A stretch of DNA of 64,000 nucleotides from Petrimonas sp. IBARAKI (GTDB lineage: Bacteria; Bacteroidota; Bacteroidia; Bacteroidales; Dysgonomonadaceae): NCBI GenBank assembly GCA_002356435.2, contig AP018040.2, positions 3,038,001-3,102,000 on the forward strand. Direction: 5' to 3'. The notes beneath the pieces were generated by a model. That model made no database searches. It saw nothing but the letters and a program-made list of their open reading frames with translations, and was not told the DNA's origin. Each line of letters opens with the position of its first letter. Position 1 is the first letter of the stretch. The translations under genes and the position numbers were made by a program. Below are positions 56,330 through 64,000 of the stretch, in pieces.

Positions 56330-59300
56330 ATGAATAAACATTGTATTGAGGGGAGAGAACCCCTCAATAATTTAAAACACGTTCTAAAAATCATGAGAAT
56401 AACCCTGTCCTTCTTGTTTTTTTGCATACTGTTCTCTTCAGCGTCAAACAGTTATTCTCAGGAATTTACCATCAAGTCAAAAACGGCTTCTATAAAAGAA
56501 GTGTGTAAGGAGATCGAAAAGGAAAGTGATTATGTTTTCATTTTCTCGGATAACTGTGAGAAGCTGATTGACAAGCAAGTAAACGTTGAAGCTAACTCAA
56601 AAGATGTGACGGAAGTTCTGAATGCAGTATTATCCAGCACAGGGCTCACGTATAAAATATTGGATAAACAAATTGTTGTCTATAAATCCACAGAATCTGC
56701 TCCGTCTGTAGCTGTTGAACAACCGGACATCAATATTATTCAACAACCGGCTAAGAAGCAAATAACCGGTAAAGTCGTAGATGCACAAGGAGATGCCATA
56801 ATTGGAGCAAACATTATTGAAACCGGGACAACCAATGGAACCGTTACCGATATAGATGGAAAATTTTCGCTTAACGTAGAAAATAACTCTTACATTAATA
56901 TTTCTTATATCGGATACCTGGAGCAAAGTATAGCCACCGAAGGAAGATCCGTTTTTAACATTACCCTTTTAGAAGATACAAAAGCGTTGGACGAAGTGGT
57001 TGTTGTAGGCTATGGAACTATAAGAAGAGAAGAGCTAACAAATGCTGTTTCCAGTGTAAAATCAGAGGATTTTGTAAAAGGATCTATTACAGATGCAGCA
57101 CAATTAATTAAAGGGCAGGTAGCCGGGGTGAATATTATAAATCCTGATGCAAATCCAACAGGCACCTCCCAAATTGTTTTGCGTGGAGTTACAACATTAG
57201 CCTCAGGAACTCAGCCTTTGATAGTTATAGACGGGGTACCAGGCTCTCTTTCAGATGTTTCGCCTGATGATATAGAGTCAATTGATATTTTGAAAGATGG
57301 ATCGGCTGCAGCAATATACGGCACAAGGGGTACAAATGGAGTTATTTTAATTACAACAAAAAAAGTAAGAGGTGAAACTCCCACAACAATTGAGTTGAAT
57401 AGTTATGTTACAACTCAGACTATTACTAAACAACTTGAATTTATGAATGCTGAACAATATCGTTCATTGGTTTCCCAGAAAAAGCCAGGAGCTATAGATT
57501 ACGGTTCAAACACGAATTGGGTTGATGAAATTTTCCGTACACCATTCTCACACACTCATAATATTAGTCTGAAAGGTGGAAATTCTAACGCTAATTATAT
57601 TATGAATATAAACTACAAAGCACTACAAGGATTAATGCTGCGATCAGATAATGATGTACTTACAGCTCGCATTGAAGCAAATCATTCGATGTTTAACGGT
57701 AAATTACGCATTAATGGGAGTATAATCGGATTTGATCAAAAATATTTTTCCGGTGGTGATGGTTATAGTTGGAGAGGTGACGTTTATAGAAATGCACTTA
57801 TTTACAATCCGACCGACCCTATAAAAAATGAAAATGATAAATGGACAGAACATCCGGACATGAATAATTATGCAAATCCTCTCGGACTAATTTATGAAAC
57901 CGAAGGAGAAATAAATATTACTAACTTTAGACCGTTTGGAACAATTACATATTATCCTACAGAAAACCTTAATTTGAAAATTTTAGGTTCAAAAGATATC
58001 TTCAATCGTACAGCCGGATATGCGGAGTCGTTCGATCACTTAAATAGTATTAGAGAGAACCGAACCGGTTTTGCATCAAGAGGAACTAACAGAAATGTTA
58101 ATGATTTGTTAGAATTTACAATAAATCACTCAAGTTCACTCGGTAGTCATAATCTCAATTTATTGGGTGGTTACAGTTTTCAACAAAATGTGTATGAGTT
58201 TTATTGGATGAATAACTTTGATTTTCCGAGCGATCAATACTCTTACAACAATATGTCAGACGGAAAGGCTTTGACTGCGGGGAGGGCTGGAATGGATTCC
58301 TACAAAGAATCATCAAAAATAGTAAGCTACTTTGCACGAGCTAATTACAGTTTTGCAAATAAATATATGCTTATGGCCAGCTTAAGATATGAGGGATCTT
58401 CTAAGTTTGGAGAAGACCATAAATGGGGTGCCTTTCCTGCAGTTTCAGGCGGCTGGAATTTGCTAAATGAACCTTTTATGCAAAATAACAAACTACCTTT
58501 TTCTCAATTGAAGATCAGAGCTGGTTTCGGCATAACGGGAACAGCCCCTTCAAGTACTTATCAGTCTTTGAGTAGATTGACATACGGGAATAGATATTTA
58601 TTTGAAAGAGAATGGATTCCAGTTATTTACCCATCATCAAATGCCAATCCTGAATTAAAATGGGAGACTAAGGAAGAGATCAATTTAGGTCTTGATTTCG
58701 GTTTTTTCGAAGACAGACTTTCCGGCACATTTGATTTATATAAAAGAACAACCAAAGACCTTCTCTGGAATTACAATGTAGCAACTCCCCCTTATTTATA
58801 CGGGAGTGTATTAGCAAATGCTGGTTCTATGGAAAATAAGGGTTTAGAGATTCAATTAAATGCCAATCCAATCAAATCAGATGAATTTACTTGGAATACG
58901 TCATTAAATTACTCGACAAATTCTAATAAATTACTATCCCTGTCTAATGAAAAATTCCAATTGAAAAGTGGTTATTTTTATACTGGAAGTACGGGGGAGC
59001 CTATTCAAACTAATACTCATAGAGTCGAAGAAGGCAAAGCTATTGGAAATTTTTGGGGATTTAAGACTATAGATATAGATGAGGAGGGTTATTGGATTAT
59101 TGAAGACAGAAACGGGAATCCAAAACCAATTTCCGAACAACAACCTGATGACAAACAGGTTATAGGGAATGGCCTACCTAAACATTATCTAGGTTGGAAT
59201 AATACATTTTTTTACAAAAACTTTGATTTGGATGTCACGATGAGGGGGGCTTTTAAGTACCAGATCCTAAACATGACTAAAATGTTTTTTGCCGTTCCTG

Positions 59301-59641
59301 TAAGTTTAACCAGAGGAAATGTAATGACAAATACATACGACAATATATTTAACAAAAGGCCCTTGAATGATTTTCAAGAACTTCAATATGTAAGCTATTA
59401 CATAGAAAATGGGGACTACTGGAAAATAGATAACATTACATTAGGTTACACTTTCGACATAAAGAATAAACCTATAAAAAACCTCCGTTTATACTTATCT
59501 GGTTCTAATATGTTTACGTTTACCTCCTACAGTGGAATTGATCCTGAAGTCAATAGCCTTGGCCTAGATCCAGGATTAGATCAACGGGACAGATACCCTT
59601 CAACAAGGTCATTTACTTTTGGAATATCATTGAAATTTTAA
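56330..59641 (+). CDS. SusC-family TonB-dependent transporter with N-terminal STN signalling domain
   Basis: The 1103-residue outer-membrane transporter has a signal sequence (about residues 22-44), an STN (secretin/TonB N-terminal) domain (about 45-120, SIKEVCKEIEKESDYVFIFS), a CarboxypepD_reg domain (about 147-222, ITGKVVDAQGDAIIGANIIE), the family motif ALDEVVVVGYGTIRREE at about 222-238, a plug domain (PLIVIDGVPG, YGTRGTNGVILITTK) and a C-terminal barrel ending TFGISLKF. The STN domain marks it as a sensing transporter acting with the FecR protein two genes upstream. susD follows after 11 bases. The substrate is likely a glycan handled by the two glycosidase-like genes downstream. Confidence 0.96.
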   Translation: MNKHCIEGREPLNNLKHVLKIMRITLSFLFFCILFSSASNSYSQEFTIKSKTASIKEVCKEIEKESDYVFIFSDNCEKLIDKQVNVEANSKDVTEVLNAVLSSTGLTYKILDKQIVVYKSTESAPSVAVEQPDINIIQQPAKKQITGKVVDAQGDAIIGANIIETGTTNGTVTDIDGKFSLNVENNSYINISYIGYLEQSIATEGRSVFNITLLEDTKALDEVVVVGYGTIRREELTNAVSSVKSEDFVKGSITDAAQLIKGQVAGVNIINPDANPTGTSQIVLRGVTTLASGTQPLIVIDGVPGSLSDVSPDDIESIDILKDGSAAAIYGTRGTNGVILITTKKVRGETPTTIELNSYVTTQTITKQLEFMNAEQYRSLVSQKKPGAIDYGSNTNWVDEIFRTPFSHTHNISLKGGNSNANYIMNINYKALQGLMLRSDNDVLTARIEANHSMFNGKLRINGSIIGFDQKYFSGGDGYSWRGDVYRNALIYNPTDPIKNENDKWTEHPDMNNYANPLGLIYETEGEINITNFRPFGTITYYPTENLNLKILGSKDIFNRTAGYAESFDHLNSIRENRTGFASRGTNRNVNDLLEFTINHSSSLGSHNLNLLGGYSFQQNVYEFYWMNNFDFPSDQYSYNNMSDGKALTAGRAGMDSYKESSKIVSYFARANYSFANKYMLMASLRYEGSSKFGEDHKWGAFPAVSGGWNLLNEPFMQNNKLPFSQLKIRAGFGITGTAPSSTYQSLSRLTYGNRYLFEREWIPVIYPSSNANPELKWETKEEINLGLDFGFFEDRLSGTFDLYKRTTKDLLWNYNVATPPYLYGSVLANAGSMENKGLEIQLNANPIKSDEFTWNTSLNYSTNSNKLLSLSNEKFQLKSGYFYTGSTGEPIQTNTHRVEEGKAIGNFWGFKTIDIDEEGYWIIEDRNGNPKPISEQQPDDKQVIGNGLPKHYLGWNNTFFYKNFDLDVTMRGAFKYQILNMTKMFFAVPVSLTRGNVMTNTYDNIFNKRPLNDFQELQYVSYYIENGDYWKIDNITLGYTFDIKNKPIKNLRLYLSGSNMFTFTSYSGIDPEVNSLGLDPGLDQRDRYPSTRSFTFGISLKF

Positions 59642-59652
59642 AAAGTCGACAA

Positions 59653-61266
59653 ATGAAAAAAAGATATTATATAATAATTGCTGTTATTGTGCTATTAATC
59701 AACAATACGGCTTGCAATGATTTAACTGAAACTGTATATTCTGATTTAACTGAAGTAGGATATAGTTATTCACCGGATGAAATTTATAGTGTAATAGGGC
59801 CAGTATATCAGAATATGAGGGGAATGCATTCTCACTCTGGATTTTCCATCATGCAAGAGTCCACTACCGATATTCTGGTTATGCCGGCCAATGCGTCGGG
59901 ATGGGATGATGGAGGAATTTACAAAAAAATGCACTTACACACATGGAACGCAGAAGCACCCCAAGTCAGGAACTTATGGTCCTTACTTTACAGGGGAGTA
60001 TTACATTCAAACAGGATCATCGAACAGTTGGAAAAAGAAATAGTTCCTGTCCCTTCTCATCTTACGAAGGAATCATTTATTGCAGAAATAAAAGTAGCCA
60101 GGGCATTCTATTATTGGCTATTGATAGATAATTTCGGAGATGTTCCTTTTGTAACAACTACTTCTCAAGAACTCCCTACTATTACATCAAAAGATGAAAT
60201 ATTTCAGTCGATTGTAAATGATATAACTTCTTCGTTAGCTCAACTTAGTAGTGAAAACAACCCTCTAATGTATGGGCGTTTTAATAAATGGGCTGCAAAA
60301 ACTCTTTTGGCAAACTTATATTTAAATTCTATCGTTTATACAGGCAAAGCGGAATGGGATAGATGTCTTGCCGAATGCAATGATATAATTAATTCGGAAC
60401 TTTATCGATTGGAAGAAAATTATTCGGACTGTTTTCATCCTCATAATGAGAACTCTGCAGAAACTATCTTTGCCATACCCTATGATGCAATAAATGGTAG
60501 CGGACTGTATTTAAATTACACCTTTCATTCGGCAACAAGATACAAATACAATCTTGCGACTACTCCATGGGGGGCAGGATCAGCAAAAGCTATTTCACAA
60601 TTTATTGACACGTATGATCCTGATGATAGGCGGCTTGATGACACCTGGGAGCATGGACTTCAGTATGCTGCAGATGGTATTACTCCACTCATGTGTACTT
60701 ACGACAGAGCAGGACAGCAATTGAATTATTCTAAAGATTTACCTGACGGGTTGTACACTACTGAAGACGAGGGATACAGAATTAAAAAATACCTTCCTGA
60801 AATAGGAGGTCAATACAATATGAATAATGATGTTCCTTTTTTTAGGTATGCACAGGTTCTAATGATGAAGGCCGAATGTTTATTAAGAAAGGGGCAAGAC
60901 AACGAAGCAGCAACTATTGTAACGCAAGTAAGACAAAGAGCTTTCAAAAACATTCCTTCAAAAGCCATAATTTCAGCCGTACAACTAAAAGCTAATAGTA
61001 AATATAAATATGGTTATGTAGAGGATTATAAAATAATGGAGTATGGCGATATTTCTCCTATTGAATTTGGGGGGTTTTATGACGAGCTGGGTTACGAGTT
61101 TGCTTGCGAATGGATAAGAAGACGAGATATGATACGATTTGGCACGTATACAACAAAAAGTTGGCTATCTCATAAACCTGAAGGAAATAAAGCAAAAGTG
61201 TTCCCTATTCCACAAGTAGTCATTGATGCTAATCCAAATCTGACTCAGAACCCAGATTATCAATAA
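59653..61266 (+). CDS. SusD/RagB-family surface lipoprotein
   Basis: The 537-residue partner of the preceding SusC starts with a lipoprotein signal (lipobox ending NNTAC, Cys21). The family helix EIKVARAFYYWLLIDNFGDVPFV (about residues 146-168, shown in part) and KTLLANLYLNSIVYTG are typical, as is the C-terminal FPIPQVVIDANPNLTQNPDY ending. It binds glycan at the surface and closes the SusC barrel. A 42-base perfect palindrome lies just after the stop codon, separating the transporter genes from the glycosidase genes. Confidence 0.95.
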   Translation: MKKRYYIIIAVIVLLINNTACNDLTETVYSDLTEVGYSYSPDEIYSVIGPVYQNMRGMHSHSGFSIMQESTTDILVMPANASGWDDGGIYKKMHLHTWNAEAPQVRNLWSLLYRGVLHSNRIIEQLEKEIVPVPSHLTKESFIAEIKVARAFYYWLLIDNFGDVPFVTTTSQELPTITSKDEIFQSIVNDITSSLAQLSSENNPLMYGRFNKWAAKTLLANLYLNSIVYTGKAEWDRCLAECNDIINSELYRLEENYSDCFHPHNENSAETIFAIPYDAINGSGLYLNYTFHSATRYKYNLATTPWGAGSAKAISQFIDTYDPDDRRLDDTWEHGLQYAADGITPLMCTYDRAGQQLNYSKDLPDGLYTTEDEGYRIKKYLPEIGGQYNMNNDVPFFRYAQVLMMKAECLLRKGQDNEAATIVTQVRQRAFKNIPSKAIISAVQLKANSKYKYGYVEDYKIMEYGDISPIEFGGFYDELGYEFACEWIRRRDMIRFGTYTTKSWLSHKPEGNKAKVFPIPQVVIDANPNLTQNPDYQ

Positions 61267-61274
61267 ATTTAACA

Positions 61275-61316
61275 AATGTTTCTGAAAAGACCAAATTTGG
61301 TCTTTTCAGAAACATT
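61275..61316 (+). terminator. 42-base perfect palindrome after susD
   Basis: A perfect 21+21 base palindrome (AATGTTTCTGAAAAGACCAAA and its exact reverse complement) begins 9 bases after the susD stop codon. There is no T-run, but the long hairpin could stop transcription partly or protect the susCD mRNA, keeping transporter and enzyme levels different. Confidence 0.6.
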
Positions 61317-61333
61317 CTAACAACATGATTATA

Positions 61334-62989
61334 ATGAAAAACTACTATTTAAGAAATATTTTCATGTTCAGCGTCGGAGTCTTTTTTATTTTTGGATGTC
61401 ATGGAAAAACAGAGAAAAATATTGTAGAAAATGAAAAAGAAAGCTTTCTAAACTGGGAAAACTTTAAAGACTATATACAAAATTTCAATAAAGCTGATAA
61501 AGAATTATACATTCAATTTATTCCCAATAATAAAGCAGAAGATTTTCTCAAAAGAAATATTCCTTGGTTCGAGTGCCCTGATAAAGAGCTTGAAAAAACT
61601 TATTATTTTAGATGGTGGACTTATCGGAAACACATAAAAAAAACTCCTGAAGGTTTCGTTATAACAGAATTTCTTCCAGATGTAACATGGGCAGGAAAAT
61701 ATAATACAATCAATTGCCCTGCAGGACATCATTTTTACGAAGGACGCTGGCTGCATAATTCTACTTATTTACAGGATTACGCGAGATTTTGGTTTAAAGG
61801 AGGTGGAAGTGTACGTTCATATAGCTTTTGGGCTTCAAACTCAATTTTAGCTTTTGCTAGCGTGCATAATGAAAAAAAATTAATTACCGAATTGCTCCCT
61901 TTATTTATTAACAATTATGAATCATGGGAGAGAGAAAGATTATGTCCTGACGGATTATTTTGGCAAATTGATAATAGAGACGGAATGGAAGTGTCCATAG
62001 GAGGCTCAGGGAAAAGGGCAACCATCAATTCATATATGATTAGTGAAGCAGAGGCTATAGCGAAAATAGCAATGATAGAAGGAGATAAACTCCTTTCCGA
62101 TAAATACACCTACAAAATGACAAATCTAAAGACTTTGATGTTATCAAAGTTGTGGGACTCTGAACATAAATTTTTTAAAACACTTCCATTAAATATTGAA
62201 GAAATGGAAAAATGGAAAGATTCTCCTTATAGGAATACTTTTACACAATACTCGAACGAAGACCCAAAACTTGTGAATGTTCGTGAACTTCATGGGTATA
62301 CACCTTGGTATTTTGGCATTCCGGAAGAACAGCATTCAAATGCATGGGAATTCATACTAACGTCGGGAGGATTTAAAGCACCTTTTGGCCCAACGACAGC
62401 AGAACAAAATCATCCAGACTTCAAAGTTGTCTATGAAGGACATGAATGTCAATGGAACGGACCAAGCTGGCCATTCGCAACATCTATAACATTGAAAGCT
62501 ATGGCAAATTTGCTGCGGAAGTATAATCAAACAGTAATTTCAAAAGAGGATTTTTTCGACTTGCTTGGTACTTATTCAAATAGTCATCGACGAATAGATG
62601 AACGTGGACAAAAAATCTGTTGGATTGACGAAAATATCAATCCATATACAGGCGATTGGATTTCAAGAACGATGTTAAAAGCTCGAGAGCGCCAACCCAT
62701 AGAACGAGGTAAAGATTATAACCATTCAGCATTCTGCGACATTGTCATCAGTGATCTGATTGGTATCCAACCTTCTACATCTGATTCTTTGACAATACAT
62801 CCTCTTGTCCCTGAAAATTATTGGAATTGGTTTTGTTTAGATCGGGTAAAATATCACGACAAAATATTGACCATCATCTGGGATAAAAACGGAACAAAGT
62901 ATAAAAGAGATAAAGGCTTTTCTGTATATGTAAATGGTGAATTGAGACACAACTCAAAAAAAATTGATAAAATTATTATTCAAATCTAA
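61334..62989 (+). CDS. MGH1-like (alpha/alpha)6-barrel glycoside hydrolase, lipoprotein
   Basis: The 551-residue protein has a lipoprotein signal (lipobox ending IFGC, Cys22) and an (alpha/alpha)6-type glycosidase domain as in the mannosylglycerate hydrolase MGH1/GH63 group. Features are FRWWTYRKHI near the start, the central LHGYTPWYFGIPEE, FGPTTAEQNHPDF, the substrate-facing QWNGPSWPFATSITLKAM (about residues 373-390) and the C-terminal beta strands ending DKIIIQI. The exact substrate is unknown. The in-frame ATG 9 bases upstream (MIIMKN) is possible, but the chosen start gives a normal signal peptide. The next gene begins 4 bases later. Confidence 0.8.
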   Translation: MKNYYLRNIFMFSVGVFFIFGCHGKTEKNIVENEKESFLNWENFKDYIQNFNKADKELYIQFIPNNKAEDFLKRNIPWFECPDKELEKTYYFRWWTYRKHIKKTPEGFVITEFLPDVTWAGKYNTINCPAGHHFYEGRWLHNSTYLQDYARFWFKGGGSVRSYSFWASNSILAFASVHNEKKLITELLPLFINNYESWERERLCPDGLFWQIDNRDGMEVSIGGSGKRATINSYMISEAEAIAKIAMIEGDKLLSDKYTYKMTNLKTLMLSKLWDSEHKFFKTLPLNIEEMEKWKDSPYRNTFTQYSNEDPKLVNVRELHGYTPWYFGIPEEQHSNAWEFILTSGGFKAPFGPTTAEQNHPDFKVVYEGHECQWNGPSWPFATSITLKAMANLLRKYNQTVISKEDFFDLLGTYSNSHRRIDERGQKICWIDENINPYTGDWISRTMLKARERQPIERGKDYNHSAFCDIVISDLIGIQPSTSDSLTIHPLVPENYWNWFCLDRVKYHDKILTIIWDKNGTKYKRDKGFSVYVNGELRHNSKKIDKIIIQI

Positions 62990-62993
62990 TAAA

Positions 62994-64000
62994 ATGAACA
63001 AAAATCTCTTTTTTGTCTTATTATTCCTATCTACACCCTTACTTTCTTTTCGTCAGGAATGTTTAAAATCTTATTCCAGTATTTTTTTTGAACACTATAC
63101 TGTTTCTGATAGTATAATGAAGAGAATATATGAAGAAGTAAAAACCCCATATAAGTATGGGTTAGTAATGGTGCCTCCAGAAAATAAAATGATCGACAGT
63201 CCAAGTATTTTTAGATATGATAATTTATGGTACATGACATATATTGTATTCGATGGTAAAGGATACGAAACCTGGCTCGCTAAAAGCGATGATCTACTAA
63301 GTTGGAACACCCTAGGACGCATCATGTCCTTTTCAGAAAATTCTTGGGATTCTAATCAAAAAGCTGGATATATTGCTTTGCAGGATTACAAGTGGGAAGG
63401 TTCGTATGAAGTTCAAAAATACAATGATTATTATTGGATGTCATATTTGGGAGGTAAATCAGTTGGATATGAAGCAGGCACTTTAAAGATCGGAGTAGCG
63501 TTTACGCAAGATATTAAAGAAATACATGAATGGAATAAATTAGAAAAGCCTGTAATTTCGCCCAACGATAAAGATGCTAGGTGGTACGATAACCAAAGCA
63601 TTTTTAAGAGTACAATTATATGGGATAAGAACAAGTCGTTAGACTATCCGTTTATAATGTTCTATAATGCAAAAGGAGGGAATAAAACAAATACTGAGGC
63701 TGAAAGAATAGCTATGGCCGTTTCAAAGGATATGGTTAACTGGAAACGATTTGGTAACAATCCAATTATAGATCATGGCTCTGGTATCTCCGGCGATGCT
63801 TTTATTACAAAAATTAACAATATCTGGGTGATGTTTTACTTTGGAGCTTTCTGGAAGTCGGGGGCTTTCAACCGTTTTGCCTGTTCATATGATTTAATAA
63901 ATTGGACTTGTTGGGAAGGAAAAGATTTAATAAATTCCTCTGAAAATTTTGATAATCGCTATGCCCACAAACCTTTTGTTATAAAATACCAAGGAATTGT
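62994..64000 (+). CDS. Five-bladed beta-propeller glycosidase (GH43/GH117-like), truncated at the window end
   Basis: The gene starts 4 bases after the preceding stop and is still open at the last base, giving 335 codons. After a signal peptide (MNKNLFFVLLFLSTPLLSF) the sequence shows blade motifs of the furanosidase/propeller superfamily: KMIDSPSIFRYDNLWYMTYI (a DSPS aspartate with YMTY), WLAKSDDLLSWNTLG, SYEVQKYNDYYWMSYLGG, AVSKDMVNWKRFGNNPII, ISGDAFITKINNIWVMFYFG and SYDLINWTCW. The repeated SxDxxxW pattern marks successive blades. It probably removes a side sugar or end sugar from the PUL substrate. The family cannot be fixed without a database search. Confidence 0.8.
   Translation, partial: MNKNLFFVLLFLSTPLLSFRQECLKSYSSIFFEHYTVSDSIMKRIYEEVKTPYKYGLVMVPPENKMIDSPSIFRYDNLWYMTYIVFDGKGYETWLAKSDDLLSWNTLGRIMSFSENSWDSNQKAGYIALQDYKWEGSYEVQKYNDYYWMSYLGGKSVGYEAGTLKIGVAFTQDIKEIHEWNKLEKPVISPNDKDARWYDNQSIFKSTIIWDKNKSLDYPFIMFYNAKGGNKTNTEAERIAMAVSKDMVNWKRFGNNPIIDHGSGISGDAFITKINNIWVMFYFGAFWKSGAFNRFACSYDLINWTCWEGKDLINSSENFDNRYAHKPFVIKYQGI

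Overview
The window looks like chromosomal DNA from an anaerobic Bacteroidota, most likely order Bacteroidales (Dysgonomonadaceae/Porphyromonadaceae-like). The evidence is SusC/SusD pairs, a type IX secretion sorting domain, many promoters with a TAnnTTTG -7 element and a TTG about 18-21 bases upstream, an N-terminal viroplasmin RNase H, and the gene order DUF4271-hemD-rnpA-yidD-tatD. The assignment rests on gene content and motifs only. All protein families were recognised by eye; no database search was run.

Layout. (1) 1-4657: the 3' part of an AT-rich polysaccharide-utilisation locus (SusC fragment, SusD, DUF6807 lipoprotein), closed by a hairpin terminator. (2) 4853-11082: a TerC membrane protein, then the complete [FeFe]-hydrogenase maturation operon hydG-hydF-hydE, whose 3' end overlaps a convergent tyrosine phenol-lyase gene. 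(3) 11273-15957, minus strand: a radical SAM/SPASM enzyme overlapping a small lipoprotein gene (the little-studied rSAM/lipoprotein pair), then trmD and an outer-membrane beta-barrel receptor. (4) 16186-19334: a lysine exporter split into two genes and two tandem membrane metallophosphoesterases. (5) 19338-30562: mostly minus-strand housekeeping genes, including murF, a C1B peptidase, tatD, yidD, rnpA, hemD and a LOG protein. metK is preceded by what I read as a SAM-II riboswitch placed directly behind its promoter. (6) 30744-40048: an NlpC/P60-LysM lipoprotein, prfB with its programmed frameshift, a secreted serine protease with a T9SS tail, a ClC channel, and a tightly overlapping tsaC-GNAT-membrane protein-recR chain. 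(7) 40400-42519: serC and serA; SerA has a lysine where most family members have the catalytic histidine. (8) 42654-48748: a BlaI repressor with a palindrome over its promoter, two M56 (BlaR1-like) membrane peptidases carrying two and four TonB C-terminal domains, and a TPR protein. (9) 48775-54110: PBP1A and a TldD/PmbA pair, in which TldD has a Tat-like signal. (10) 54365-64000: a second AT-rich PUL with ECF sigma factor, FecR anti-sigma, STN-containing SusC, SusD, an MGH1-like glycosidase and a truncated beta-propeller glycosidase.

How the parts fit. The second PUL reads as a cell-surface signalling circuit: substrate binding at SusC would be passed through its STN domain to FecR and release the sigma factor to activate uptake and glycosidase genes. 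The BlaI/M56/TonB cluster looks like a second envelope sensor. The larger M56 protein carries two copies of the VVVGYG motif normally found beside the TonB plug of SusC proteins, which links a proteolytic sensor to TonB-dependent transport in a way I cannot explain from known systems. The hydrogenase maturases imply an [FeFe]-hydrogenase encoded elsewhere, because no hydA-like gene is present here. Clear -7 elements in several places fall downstream of the longest possible start codon and argue for shorter proteins (tpl, the outer-membrane protein, the T9SS protease, lysO, blaI, hydG).
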